A stretch of DNA of 64,000 nucleotides from Trichopria drosophilae (GCA_030407085.1 CM059583.1:85974001-86038000), one strand, 5' to 3'; positions 10,400 to 21,479 are shown, counted from the first letter of the stretch. A program made the numbers and translations. The notes: generated from the letters alone by a model not told the origin.

Positions 10400-11479
10400 C
10401 TCGTTAGCAGAACTCAAAAAATTGGTTTTAAACAGCTGCTGTCGACAAGCATGCGTGTGGGGCAGACACCTAGAATGTGTAGGAGAGTTTCATTAGCTCT
10501 GATTTTACATATAGTACAATGAATTGTTGGCGTATATTTATAAGAAGTATTGCCAATGTATATGGAGCGAGTATATGTTGTCGCCGATCAGATTTGCAAT
10601 TTAATTCGAATGTAAGATAACGGAGTGTTTCCCAAATACAAATTTAAGAATCCATCTGTAAGTTGCCTATAAATGGGTAGTTGGTAATTTTCGGAAATAA
10701 AATAGCGTCTCAAGTCATGGCTACGTTGTGCTTGAGCAAATTCCTGGCATACCCGCACAATATTATTTTCCCAGTAGTCAGCTGTCAAGTTGGCCCATAA
10801 ATCATCGCAGCTACAATTGCTTAAAATTTGCTTGACCCAATTTAGTTCTTGGGGATCACGTGATCTAACATTCAGTTCAACCAAACAAAAAAAAACCAAG
10901 TCGCGATAGATTAGTCGACTGCTGTCTCAGCAATTTAATTATAAATAAAAAAGTGCGGTGAACAATTTCGACAGAAATGGGGTGTAGACCCAATTATAAA
11001 ACGCCGCTGTACTTGGTGTAGGTTTCTGCAGTCCTACATTTCATACACAATGTGAAGTATGGCGCCATCTTTCTAAGTCGATCTGCAGCTCTCGCAAAAT
11101 TCTCACGATTAAAAACAATGTGTCAAAAATTAAGTAAAAACGTGACTTCAAGAATTTCCGGGTGACCCTTGAGCGGAATTACCGTGAGCGAACCGCCAGA
11201 AAATCTGCCTCTTGAGCCTTGACGTACCGCAGATGCGCAGATGTTAACGTATTCTTGTAGTGCTGGTGACGAGTCCGATGTAGAGCTCCATGTTTCGGAA
11301 AAGTTCGAGATGCCTGCTGGAAGCTGCGGGAGTGCCAGAGACAAGTTTTCTGGCCTTCGTATGTTCCAAAAGGTTACCGTGAGATCATGATGAGGAATAT
11401 GCTTTGCGTCTTCTTGGAAATGTGCATTGGAAGAATTCCCTGGTGCCAAAGATGTCTGCATTATGGACGGTTGAACCAT
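10400..11479 (-). pseudogene. LINE ORF2 remnant: endonuclease start fused to C-terminal domain
   Basis: The endonuclease begins at 11479 with HDLTVTFWNIRRPENLS, followed by FSETWS and GRFSGGSL, and stops at 11123. About 20 bases further on the sequence is in the C-terminal region of ORF2: NFARAADRLRKM, LGLHPISVEIVHRTFLF, then ELNWVKQILSN-C-S-CDDLW and RSHDLRRYF (10588-10899). A CTIC...LLHILGVCP zinc knuckle lies near 10460-10510. Several frames are used. The RT domain between these parts is missing, which leaves no catalytic capacity. Confidence 0.8.
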
Positions 11480-11528
11480 GCCGTAATTGTTTGGTCATTG
11501 ACCCCTGTTCTGTGAAACCGGATAAACC

Positions 11529-12587
11529 TTAGCCGTTTTTTGAACCGGAAGTCACGTATACAGTGTCCATTTTTTGAAGTGGCGAAATTGGATGCACCAT
11601 TTGTCCTGAATCCGTGGGACTATCGGTCTCTAGCTGAGTTACTCCGTTATCGGACCAAAAAAACCATTTCCCATCAATTTGTAACTTCTTGGCCTTGCGT
11701 ATAACTCGCTTTCCATCTTGCTTAGCCAATCGAGACAGTTCACGTGCATGAAAGTCGATCTTCCTCTCGTAGCGTGTATAGTCTCCTTCTATGAATATTT
11801 GAGTGCCGGCTAGCAGTTCTCGTTTGTTTGATATCATATGCGATTTATCACGAGAAGAAGTTAGATCTACCATTATCATGGGTGGATGCTTTTTTAAATA
11901 ATATGCAACGTCAACTGCATTGGCTATATTGTACTTCTTTAATAGAAATTTTTCCATAAAGTTAGTAACATCTTCAGAGCGGTTCGCACCTCTTATTACG
12001 ATGTTTTTCTTGCGGAGCTGCCTATCCTGCTGCTCTAGTCTCGTGTACAAAAATTCAATTTCCTCATCTTTTTTTCGAAGCGCGCTTTGAACCCCAGCTA
12101 GCTCTTGCATGACCTTCGATTTAAATGACGAAAAAGCACCTAACATATGGGCAGACTCCTGTACCCGTTCCTCATTTAAAACGTCAATTATATTATTTGC
12201 AACTTCAATTTTATCAGAAAGAGACTGAATTACAACGTCTTGGAATTTTTGGAGTGCTTCTTGATCCATATTGGCACTAGTTGAGTTTAGATTTGATTCT
12301 TGCACAGAGTTTTGGCGGGTCCGCAATTTGGCAGGAGGCGAAGTTTCCGTGCTTGATATTTCCGAATCTTTGGGCGAGCACAGTCGCTTGGATACCTCGC
12401 AGTACCTCGTTATCGGCTTGAGAGTGGGGTCTCTAAGCTGCCGCCATTTCGACGCGGTCGTGGGCCTTCCGACTTGCGCAGGGACTGGTTGAGGAGTAGT
12501 GGACAATTCCTGCCTATTCAGTAATAGCAAGCGAGTAGGGGTGCTAAGTGGTGAAAGCAGCGATGCAGGTTGCTCCTCCTCCGACAT
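11529..12587 (-). CDS. LINE ORF1 protein (352 aa), RNA-binding, coiled coil
   Basis: This is an uninterrupted 352-residue ORF1 protein, the RNA-binding chaperone that packages LINE RNA. Residues 1-105 are Ser/Thr/Pro-rich and probably disordered. Residues about 106-195 form a heptad-rich coiled coil (ALQKFQDVVIQSLSDKI to RLEQQDRQLRKK). Residues about 196-300 resemble the RRM and C-terminal domain of L1-type ORF1 (KNIVIRGANRSEDV, VDVAYYLKKHPPMIMVDL, SNKRELLAGTQIF). The start at 12587 follows the leader without upstream in-frame coding. ORF2 begins 50 bases after its stop. It is intact although ORF2 is deleted. Confidence 0.85.
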   Translation of the reverse strand: MSEEEQPASLLSPLSTPTRLLLLNRQELSTTPQPVPAQVGRPTTASKWRQLRDPTLKPITRYCEVSKRLCSPKDSEISSTETSPPAKLRTRQNSVQESNLNSTSANMDQEALQKFQDVVIQSLSDKIEVANNIIDVLNEERVQESAHMLGAFSSFKSKVMQELAGVQSALRKKDEEIEFLYTRLEQQDRQLRKKNIVIRGANRSEDVTNFMEKFLLKKYNIANAVDVAYYLKKHPPMIMVDLTSSRDKSHMISNKRELLAGTQIFIEGDYTRYERKIDFHARELSRLAKQDGKRVIRKAKKLQIDGKWFFWSDNGVTQLETDSPTDSGQMVHPISPLQKMDTVYVTSGSKNG

Positions 12588-13084
12588 ATGCCGTAGACGG
12601 GAGGTGCTGTCACTTGCAAGCAGAGGACAAGCGAGAACTTAACTACCTATACACGTGTTGCGACGGAATTCGATGAAAACAAAGATGTGCAGTACAGACT
12701 TGCGCGCAATCACACAACAATAGAAACTTGGTCCCCACGCAATGTGCAACTCAATGATTTTTTAGGTAGTAGACTTGCAAAGGCAAAAAAAGAACAACAC
12801 AATGTGAACAGGTGCCACACTATAAAATGCACCGACACGCTTTCTGGCACTTCCACCACTGTCGAAATCTTGTCAACTTTGGGGTTAGAAACCAACCGCC
12901 AGTATTAAAGCCAACAAAAATGCTTCTTAAAATGCACCGGCTGTAGAGATAATCACTTCAACTGCTGATAAATGTATAGCGGAAAGAACCGACAATATAA
13001 GCACTTAAGTCCACACAGTAGAATGCCAAAAAAAAGGTAAAAGGCTGAGCGCGCTAACTTTCCCAACTGTCACTTTCCAAGACC

Positions 13085-13290
13085 GGAAATGTACTCCATG
13101 TGAAAAGAGTTAAGTCCAATCATATAGTCTGGAATTGATGAAGTCAACCATGTTTCTGAAATGCAGATGATATGATATGGGTGTGACGAGAAGTAAGAAT
13201 TAATATTTGCCATACGACCTTTAGACTTAAGCTTTTGTGAATTAATATGACAAAGACGGAGATAATTCGATGATACGTTACGTACGAATA
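13085..13290 (-). pseudogene. LINE endonuclease fragment (N-terminal part)
   Basis: The minus strand reads LRLCHINSQKLKSKG, then SHPYHIICISETWL and SSIPDYMIGLNSFHM. This matches the first 50 residues of an APE-type endonuclease, with the ETWL motif intact. It lies downstream of the ORF1 at 13762-14500 in the same orientation and probably belongs to the same element. It ends at about 13085, where the nested element starts. Confidence 0.75.
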
Positions 13291-13761
13291 AGATGAATTT
13301 GCTTTATTTAAAATAGAAATCTCGCTTGATGAGGCATTAAATAGTATTTTTCGATACAAGGGCATGAAATCCGATTTTACGCCCAGATATTTAACATGCA
13401 ATTAGATAGAACCGGTACGTAAAATCGAGTCCTCACGCCCATGTATCGAACGGTATTTTTCGACGTACTATACATAAAATTTGCGAGCCATTTTTAGTGC
13501 GTGTTAAAGACGATGTTACGCACAAGTGCTGACCGCCGAAGTCGAGTGGCCGGCGAAACTGAATACGCGAGGCCCGCGGGACAGCAGAAATACGTAAAAT
13601 AAAATTTTACGCATAGTATGTAAACAATTTATATTTTTATCAATATGATTTAGTGATGCGTCGCATCGGTCTGTGGGTGTAGGGAAATATATATATATCA
13701 TGCTGCGAAGCCCGATGCTGCAGATGCTTGAAATTCAATGCAGAAAGTTGATTTTCGTCGA

Positions 13762-14505
13762 TTAGTCATGGCAAAAGTTGCTGAAGGTCCTCCAAATTGC
13801 GGATATGCCGAGATCGAGATTCTGGCTCGTCATCCAACCAGTTAATGACCGATCCATTTTTATGCCACCCATATTTGATGCCAAGCTCTTATATTTGGTT
13901 TCGGCATTATTGAGGAAGAGTTCTGGTGGTAGCCATTCATTGATGTGAAACGTGTACTCTGGATGTTCAGAGAATATGTTGGTAAAGATTATTCTACCTT
14001 TCTTCTTAGAATTATTGAGGAGAGCATCACGATGTTCTATTTTATTGAAAAAGACCCTAATTGTTTTAGGTGCAGTGGATTCTTTCCGCCCTGTAGCATT
14101 CAAACGAGTAGCATGGAGTATATCGGTGGTAGAAAGATTAACCTCGACAAATGACACTATCGAGATTATGTCATTAATTAGGTTATCTCCATCAGGTAGA
14201 CCAGAAATAAGAAGTATATTTCGATGTTGGTTTACCTTAATTTTACGTAGACCGTAATTTAAGAGTTGGACGTCTAGTCTGAGGGATCGATTTTCTGATT
14301 CCAATGCTGTACACCGTTCAACAAGAGCAGCGTGACTCGATTTTATATCTGATAACCCCACGTAAAATTTGGTGGGTAAGTCAGTAAATTGAGGTGATAG
14401 GTTCTGAATATTGGCATTCGGTCCATTCGCGCGTGCAAGAAAGTCAGAACTTAATTTAGAGATGGCCGCAAGTATTGTGCCTGTCCTTTCATTAGATGGT
14501 GACGT
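13762..14505 (-). pseudogene. LINE ORF1 (baculovirus FP-like nucleic-acid-binding type)
   Basis: The open frame runs from 14361 to 13762 and extends upstream in frame to about 14500 (ILAAISKLSSDFLARANG, then FTDLPTKFYVGLSDIKSSH). A coiled coil (ALVERCTALESENRSLRLDV) is followed by NILLISGLPDG and LHATRLNATG. Then come TIRVFFNKIEHRDALL, GRIIFTNIFSEH, NEWLPPELF and AETKYKSLASNMG. These are the hallmarks of the ORF1 proteins of many insect LINEs that share the FP-type domain. The 5' end is cut by the Gypsy sequence starting at about 14517. A premature end or frameshift after TGWMTSQNLDL is likely, because the usual KVYVR-like C-terminus is absent. Confidence 0.75.
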
Positions 14506-14516
14506 CTGTATGAAAA

Positions 14517-15557
14517 GTGATTCGCGATAATCCAGACGACATCAATGCCGCAATGGAGGAACTATTTGGCAATACCAAAGCAGGAACCGTTTTCTCCCCA
14601 CGATCACCTGCATCACCTGTACCACCAATACCGGCAGTCGTACTTATTCCCCCGGAAGTACCGAACCCGCCCGTACTACCAGTTCCACCTGCGCCTGCAC
14701 AGCCAATGCCGGCTGCTATCGACCTGATACGGAAATGGGGTTGCCACTTTTCTGGCAAAGAGCCGATTGCATTCCTGGAAAGAGTGGAAGAGCTACGCGC
14801 AGCCTATGGAGTAACGAGGGAACAATTACTGGCCGGGATACCCGAATTGATAAGAGGTGACCCGTTACTGTGGTACCGGAACAAAGAGATGGATGGGCTG
14901 ATTGGGAACAGTTTTCAATCGAATTGATTCAGTGCTATGGAGACCCAAAACTAAGAGGTAATTGGGACCAAGTTGTGCGCGACCGTACACACCGGCCCGG
15001 TGAGTCGTTTCAGAGCTTTTGTAATGAACTGCAGACGTTAATGCGTCGAGCCGGAACATTCACCCCGACCAAACAAGTGCAACGAATTTATAAGAATCTA
15101 CGACCGTGTTATAAATTATACATTCGTAAACCGGGCGTACTGACATTGGCGGAACTACGCCGCCTAGCGAACGAATACGAAAAGATCCGGCAAGCCGAAG
15201 CCATTGAGAGTCATCGGAATGATTCCGCCAGTTCTTTCACGACGAAATCTGAACATGGCCGCTGTGCAGCCGTTGACGTGGAATCGTGAAAGCATGTGCT
15301 GGCGGTGTGGTCGGCCAGCACATACCCGACGACAATGCCACAACCAACCCAAACGTTTATATTCGCGCTGTGGAAAAGAGGGAGTACTCTCCCGGGAATG
15401 TCCCTGCGAGACGGGAAACGAAACGAGGGTCAGGGAACTTAGTGCAAGTAAACAGAGTGCCATTCCGGGCGCTTATGGACACAGGAGCTTTAGACTCGTA
15501 CATAGGAGAAAAGGTGGCTGGACTATGTATGAGCAAGAGCGGATAATTAAGTGTTGA
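14517..15557 (+). pseudogene. Gypsy Gag with two CCHC knuckles and protease remnant
   Basis: The N-terminus is a Pro-rich segment (residues about 30-65), followed by a capsid-like domain (KEPIAFLERVEELRAAYGV, then LLWYRN) in the first frame. It continues after a frameshift near 14870 as DWEQFSIELIQCYGDPKLRG to LRRLANEYEKIRQAEAI. The knuckles CWRCGRPAHTRRQC and YSRCGKEGVLSREC (first Cys of the second lost) follow in another frame. A protease active site ALMDTGALDSYI lies at about 15470-15510. The order fits a Gypsy Gag-Pro. Confidence 0.8.
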
Positions 15558-15596
15558 TCGGGGGATGGCTAGTTTGGCTGATGGACTCTTGGACGT

Positions 15597-17540
15597 TTGG
15601 ACTCTTTTCCAATCCAGGGTAGCTTACTGGTTGAAATAGATTTAGGACCACGACAAGTTTTACATCGTTGTGCCCTATTACCGGGCCTTCAATGTGACTT
15701 GCTTTTTGGCATGGACCTATTACGTCAGATCAATATGCGAGTAAATTTATCTCCCGACTCTAAAGTCCGAACGATCCGGCAAATACCGGACTCGGCTAAC
15801 GATACCGCTCCTTCTCCCGTAAGTGCTCGTGAATCGGACCGACTACAGACATTTTTAGTGGAAGAGTGGGCCCTATTCGACGGTGTGACAGGACCTACGC
15901 GAATGACTGAGCATATCATACGCGTAAAACCCGCTATTACTCCGATAAAACATCGCTACCGGCCGAGAAATCCTGCAGTGCAACGTATCATTGATGAAGA
16001 AGTACATGCCATGTTAACAGCAGGATTCATGGAACCCTCAGAAAGTCCATGGAGCTCGCCTGTAGTTATTGTTCGGAAGACCACTGGCAAACCGAGGTTT
16101 TGCATTGACTTCCGGAAGATGAACGCGGTGACAGTAAAAGATGCATACCTCCTCCCGCAAATACAGGCGACTTTAGACAAATTGAAAAGTGCAAAGTATT
16201 TGTCAGCTTTGGATCTTGGGAGCGAGTATTGGTAAGTACCATGGTCAACCGAAAGTCGATCTATAACTGCGTTTACGATTCCGGGGAGGGGATTGTTTCA
16301 GATCCGTGTGATGCCTTTCGGGTTGCACTCCGCTCCCGCGAGCTTTCAAAGGCTATTAGACCGCGTAATAGGACCGGAACTAGAACCAGCTGTATTTTGC
16401 TATCTAGATGACATTATAGTAGTCAGTGCAACACTGGACGAGCACTTGAATCATCTGCGTTAGGTGTTTCGACGCTTACGACAGGCCCAATTACAAATGA
16501 ACCCCGAAAAGTGCCGATTTGGCCAGAATCGTATGGTATATCTTGGACATGTTGCCGATAATAAGGGTATTTAGACCGACCCGCAGAAAGTACGGGCCAT
16601 TACTGAAATGCGTACTCCCATAACCGTAAAGGCTGTGAGACAATTCGTGGGAATGGCATCATGGTATCGCGGATTCTTCAAAGACTTTTCAGCAATAATT
16701 CGGCCCCTTACTGCGTTAACCCGGAAACATAGCTTGTGGCGTTGGACTGAATCTGAGGAACATGCATTCCAAACTTTAAAACAGCGGCTTTCGGAAGCTC
16801 CTGTTCTGGCCTCTCCTGATTTCACACGGAAATTTACGCTTCAGACCGACGCGTCTGATGAAAGACTCGGGTGTGTACTCACTCAGGAATCTTGTGCAGG
16901 TAAAAACGCGATAGTGTACGCTTCACAGACACTGCAGGGTGCAGAACGCAATTAGAGCGCAACCGAAAAGGAGTGCCTCGGGTAGTATGGGGAGTTCGTA
17001 AGATTCGACCTCACCTTGAAGGTTATAAATTTACGATCATGACTGATCATCAAGCTCTAACTGGGTTACAAAACCACAAGAATCCTTCGGGAGGTTAGCG
17101 CGCTGCGTACTGGAACTTCAGCAGTTCGAGTACGAACTCAAATATCGAAAGGGAGCCTCAAACTATATTGCGGACGCGTTATCCCGCAATCCGGTTTGCG
17201 AAATTGCACGAGAGCCTGCAGATGATCCAGAGCATCGAGACTGGTACAGCCGTAAGTATGCTGAAGTCCAGCAAAATCCTGACCACAGCCCTGATTTTCG
17301 GCTTCAAGAGGAGAGACTATACCGCCGAATACCGCGTTCGTACAACCGGGATGATCCTCAAGAGTGGAAGTTATGAGTCCCGCCCAATGATCGTAAACGA
17401 ATTCTTTATGAGTGTCATGACGCACCTACCGCTGGCCACCTGGGCGTTACGAAAACACTGCATCGTTTATTCCAACACTACCATTGGCCAATATGTCAAT
17501 TGTCACCATTGTGTCAATAAACCATATTTTGTTTATGCTA
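15597..17540 (+). pseudogene. Gypsy Pol: RT, RNase H and truncated integrase
   Basis: RT starts with AGFMEPSESPWSSPVVIV and FCIDFRKMN, with motif A as LSALDLGSEYW. After a frameshift near 16230 it continues VMPFGLHSAPASFQRLLD and the catalytic CYLDDIIVVS near 16400. The thumb follows with YLGHVADNKGI then a stop, and RNase H begins with LQTDASDERLGCVL near 16845. The C-terminal part keeps HEC/HLG residues of the integrase zinc domain near 17410-17460, and nothing of the DDE core remains. Confidence 0.85.
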
Positions 17541-17944
17541 ATTTTGTATTTTCATTTCACTCAATCCTTCACCCAGCGTCGCTCTCCGTCTCCGAGGACT
17601 CTGGCGTGCCAGAGCTGATCCGGTTGCGGAGAGCGAAACATCGTTACAGTTTACTTCCGGCTCTACAGCTCTTACATTTATGAAATATGTAAAAACTTAC
17701 GATTTTCTAAGAGCTGGTGCAACGCGCCGGGTGATGGCCGTGTTTTGAGACGTCGAAAAAATAAAAGTAGTTAGTAAATTAATCGAAAATTCAGGAGCAC
17801 CAAAATTCGTGACTATTTGATTCCGCGTTCAACTGACAGATTTATATGCATATTATATAAAAATGTTATTGTCCAGTGGTTTGGGTTGGAGCGGAAAATT
17901 TTCCTTGTTCGGTTTAGGACTCTCAATTATTTTTAGAACTCCCT
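17541..17944. other. Unassigned spacer
   Basis: The stretch after the Gypsy body contains a moderately GC-rich patch (17575-17665, TCGCTCTCCGTCTCCGAGG) and then AT-rich DNA. I recognise no gene or repeat. Confidence 0.35.
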
Positions 17945-17948
17945 TTAA

Positions 17949-18586
17949 CCATTTGAAGCACGGTGTACCATATATGCTACACCTTTTTGTAATTCATTAT
18001 TTACATATTTAAAGTAATTATTAATTAATTTTGCTGCAAATTTTTGCTTCCTTACTTCAAGAACATGTTAGGAAACGTAAATAAATCAATATTTTTAATT
18101 AATTATCATGTTATATTGTTTTTAAACATTAAACAAAGTGTAAAAATGGTTGATTTTTCAAGAAAAATGTATGCGGAGAAGACAACGTTCACTCAAATAT
18201 GAGAAGACTGGGTACGCGGGGGTTTTCGGAGTCGCTGATTACAAATCTGACTTCAGATTTTTAAAATTAAAAATGGCGGATCCAAAATGGTCGACTGAAA
18301 TTGAGGGTGAATCCGACTTGTTTTTACATTTCGGTCGGCCATTTTGGATCCGCCATTTTGAATGTTGGAAATCTGAGGGCTGATTCGTAATCAGTGCTCC
18401 CAAAAATCGCTGAGTACCCAATTTCACCTCGATCAAGTAAATTTGTGCAATTCGGTCGGCCATATTGGATCCGCCATTTTGAATTTAGAAAATCTGAAGT
18501 CAGATTCGTAATCAGCGACCCTGAAAACTCCCGAGTCACAAATTTAAGCTATTTTCAGTGTAAAGAAAAGTGTATGCTTCAAAGGG
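17949..18586. mobile_element. Short piggyBac-type non-autonomous element (MITE)
   Basis: The element is flanked by TTAA on both sides (17945-17948 and 18587-18590). It starts CCATTTGAAGCA and ends with the near-exact inverse TGCTTCAAAGGG. A 22-bp palindrome with one mismatch (centre ATATAT, arms GGTGTA/TACACC) lies at 17962-17983, just inside the left end. The interior carries two or three copies of the subterminal unit of the piggyBac element (GGTCGGCCATTTTGGATCCG, TCGTAATCAG). It has no coding capacity, so it would need a piggyBac transposase from elsewhere. Confidence 0.78.
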
Positions 18587-18599
18587 TTAAGCGTTAGAG

Positions 18600-19620
18600 G
18601 GGGAATATTTTAATTGATAATTGGAAATTGAACCTGAAGTCCGCGAGCAATTGTTTATTGCCCCATTCAGTAAAAAACGCAACGTTCTGTATTGTGAACT
18701 AGTACGCATGTAAGCAAATGAGTTTTCTCGCGAAAGTTAATATGATTTGCCGAAAGGATAATGATAATTATAGGATGGCAATATCGGAAATATTTTTAAA
18801 TATAATTTACATACAAGTAACTTTGAAGGTTAGAACAATAGCAGTGGTAGTTACACGAAAGAGATAAAGGTTTAATAAATATTCAATAATAAACATCGAG
18901 TTGGTTGTTATTCAATTTGATGAATATATGGCGAAAATGTCATTTTTTATAGATGTTGAAGAAATAACGTGTTTGATAGTTATCCGAAACAACACCATTT
19001 CTATAATTAACGTTTCTGCAAAGGTACTTTTTAGGAAGTATTGAAACGAACATCACCTTTAGAAAATTGAATTGAATTCACCAACAAGATATGCAATGTA
19101 TAATTTAAGCATTGGCCGTGATATTGGTGTTCTGATTTCGATAGTCCTTTGATTTAACCACAAAGAGGTTGGTGCTTCTTGAAATACTTCTCGAAAAGTC
19201 AGTGCAAATTTAAATAGAGATTCTATTGTCATTAATGGTAGATTTGATATTGATGTCCCAGGAGGTCTCCAAAGGAAAAACATTAGCATATTTTAAATAC
19301 AATCGTACAAAAAAGTTGGTGGATTATAGAATGCAAAATGACCTAATGAAATGTTAATAGTTTTTCAAGCTCTTTTTGAATTATTTAATATTGACGATGA
19401 ACACATTATTCTAATGATGCATTGAACCGATCATTCTTTGAAAAATTGAAGCAAACTCCGAATAGGCATACATGTTTAAATTGTAAAGTCTATTGAAATT
19501 GAAGATAATAAGAAGTTGGATGACAATATAATCGGCAAAGCATAAATTTATAATAATATATACTTAACTGGAAAAATCAAGGATTCCGGCGTGTTAATAG
19601 CACAAATACCGGAATATCAA
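18600..19620. other. Unassigned AT-rich region before the Polinton remnant
   Basis: No family-specific motif was found on either strand. It may be the degraded upstream part of the DNA polymerase gene whose end lies at 19624-20010, but I cannot show that. Confidence 0.35.
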
Positions 19621-19623
19621 TGA

Positions 19624-20010
19624 ATTTGACACTTCGCACTACGATGTAAATAATGTATTTGGTATGATGTTTATAAATTAAAAAAAGTTAGGATGAATGA
19701 TCGGGTAAAATAATGACCGAGTTTGTTGGACTGAGGTCAAAGATGTTTACGTTGCGTGTGCTGGGCTGGAGTGAGAAGAAGCGAGAGAAAGGCGTGAAGC
19801 GATACGTAGTCGATAAAAAGACGTTTAACGATTATCGGAACTGTTTGAAAAACGGATGCGAGCATGTGCGCGAGCAGCGATGCATTCGAGAAAAGCTGCC
19901 CAATGTGTTCACTATGCATGAGAAGAAAATCGTGCTAAACCCTCACGACGACAAAGGTATTTAATACGAAATTCGACCGATACCTTACGTGGGGGCATTA
20001 AGATATTATG
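19624..20010 (+). pseudogene. DNA polymerase B C-terminal remnant (Maverick/Polinton type)
   Basis: The plus strand reads FDTSHYDVNNVFG near 19624-19662, then MTEFVGLRSKMFTLRV at 19713-19760. It continues with GVKRYVVDKKTFNDY, QRCIREKLPNVFTM and an end in the region STDTLRGG near 19975-20005. This ordered set is the C-terminal end that I associate with protein-primed type B DNA polymerases of insect Polinton-like elements. There it lies after the palm domain and may contact the template. The polymerase core itself is not present. The piece is interrupted by stops before 19713. It converges with the integrase gene on the opposite strand. Confidence 0.62.
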
Positions 20011-20310
20011 TGTGTCGGCGAGTAAAATGTAAGAATAATAATAATAAATGTACAAATAATAAATGTAAATTTATACCTATATCTTACCTCAACTTCTCCA
20101 CTGACTTCCCTCTTCGCTCTCGCAGCATTTTCCACTTCGACGGTGATGGTGTCGTATGCCTGCAGAATCTTGAACCATTGTTTAACAATTTCCCAATGCT
20201 TTACCTTAAATGTTATCAACTGTTAAGATGCCTGCACTGGGTTTCCGTTTATATATAAGCAATAAAACAATTTTTTACACTACGACTGCATTTTGTTTTA
20301 TCTAGCTGTT

Positions 20311-20775
20311 TTAGGACTTCTCGAATACTCGATCTTCTTTTCGTTTAATTATTTTTTCGATTAGTACATCTTGTAACATGTATGTAACCGGATTCATCTT
20401 TTCTACATTAATAATTTTAAATATTTCCGTAATCCAGTTTGGAGTATATCCTTTCGCGAATAAATGTTTAAATTTTCTAATACGCATATTTTCAACAAAC
20501 TTTAAATCTACTGGATGCTGCAATTTTAATATTATGAAAAATAGTTTGTAGCAGTTCTTTTGCTCTTTTCTTGAGGAAGTATTTTTAAATATTTGTAGTA
20601 AATTTTGAGGGACGCGACTATGTTTTAAAATTTTTTCAAGGGCGCGAGTAACGTGTTTACCGTTTTTGGTCAAGACAGGTTCGACTCAGGCATATTTCGA
20701 CCAAACGTCAATTACCATCAATAAATACTTGTTGCCTGAGTCAAAATGTGAATATGGTTTCATATCTGAGTCATT
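20311..20775 (-). pseudogene. Retroviral-type integrase remnant (Maverick/Polinton)
   Basis: The minus strand contains the start of an rve-type integrase core, with GNKYLLMVIDVWSKYA near 20680-20740 including the first catalytic Asp. It continues without break into LTKNGKHVTRALEKIL. After a deleted part of the core, the C-terminal domain RKFKHLFAKGYTPNWITEIF and NPVTYMLQDV is intact at about 20370-20470. The remaining catalytic D and E are not seen. This integrase with the chromo-like tail is characteristic of Polintons, where it inserts the linear genome with a 6-bp duplication. Stops and a large internal loss make it inactive. Confidence 0.75.
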
Positions 20776-21003
20776 CCACGTCAATAATATCAAAACTGAG
20801 GTCGATGTCTCAAAATTCCTCCAAAATGAAATATTTGCAGGATATAGACTTGAAAAACATTATGGTAGAATATTTTTTTTTAAATTTCAAAATGGCGGCC
20901 GTGATATCACTTTCATTGAATTTCTTAAAATTACGATATCTATCTTTCGACTTTGGACACTTTAATTTTACAAGGATTATTTACTTCAGAAAAATGAGCA
21001 CTT

Positions 21004-21369
21004 TCATGCAAAAATAGAAAAAAAAATTTGTGATTCTGTCTTGCCTAAACATTTCCATAAAATATTTTTAGTTTCATCCTCCTCTGGAAATGACGTAATT
21101 GTTTCCTCGAAATGCGTCGAGTCCATAGTTTCATTGTGTGCAATTTTAGCTGGTGGCATGGTTGGCAATATTAAATCTCCTCTGTTTCGCTTTTTAGCTT
21201 TAAAACAGACACTTTCACGTGAAATAACATAATGTAAATCATCTTCATCTTCTGGAAATATTTCCACTGGAAACTTGTACTTTGGAATTTCCTTTTTTAC
21301 AATAGCCTTTAATGGTTCGGAAGTTGGGCGAAATTCGTAATCGCATTCTTCAGTCCTTTTCGTATTCAA
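21004..21369 (-). CDS. Open frame of unknown function in the Polinton remnant
   Basis: A 121-residue open frame lies between the ATPase and integrase remnants, on the same strand. It is charged (EECDYEFRP, KKEIPKYKFP, EDEDDLHYVI) and has a hydrophilic, low-complexity composition. I do not recognise a family. Its position downstream of the ATPase suggests that it belonged to the same element. Confidence 0.35.
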   Translation of the reverse strand: MNTKRTEECDYEFRPTSEPLKAIVKKEIPKYKFPVEIFPEDEDDLHYVISRESVCFKAKKRNRGDLILPTMPPAKIAHNETMDSTHFEETITSFPEEDETKNILWKCLGKTESQIFFSIFA

Positions 21370-21479
21370 TTTCTTGTGTCGATCATGTTATTTCCTAACT
21401 GCCACGGCAGCAAATAATTAGACGCTCTTTTTAACTTCCATGATGTATCAGGGATAATTGAATGATTGAGACTTGTGTA

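Larger units (their letters stand above)
10066..13080 (-). mobile_element. Internally deleted non-LTR element (ORF1 intact, RT missing)
   Basis: This minus-strand LINE has a probable 5' leader (about 12588-13080) and a complete ORF1 (11529-12587). It has the first part of the ORF2 endonuclease (11123-11479), then directly the C-terminal ORF2 domain (about 10400-11110), and a 3' untranslated region ending near 10066. The whole RT, several hundred codons, is absent. The copy could move only with help from a full element. The neighbouring sequences TTAACTCTTTTCACAT (near 13105) and CTAACTCCTTTCCAT (near 10060) may be a diverged target duplication. Confidence 0.72.
14517..17540 (+). mobile_element. 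Degraded Ty3/Gypsy retrotransposon body (no LTRs seen)
   Basis: In order on the plus strand there are Gag (14517-15290), two zinc knuckles (15285-15420), protease (15460-15530), RT (15900-16560), RNase H (16800-17160) and the start of the integrase with a GHLGVTKTLHRLF-like HHCC region (17160-17540). The order PR-RT-RH-IN is that of Ty3/Gypsy. Reading changes frame at least six times and has several stops. Neither LTR nor primer site is visible. The 5' side abuts the LINE ORF1 and the 3' side stops within the integrase. Confidence 0.85.

Noticed and set aside
12271..12492. Plus-strand frame opposite the LINE ORF1
   Set aside because: It is a shadow of a well-supported minus-strand gene.
14492..14758. 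Gly/Thr-rich minus-strand frame
   Set aside because: It is the antisense of the Pro-rich Gag segment.
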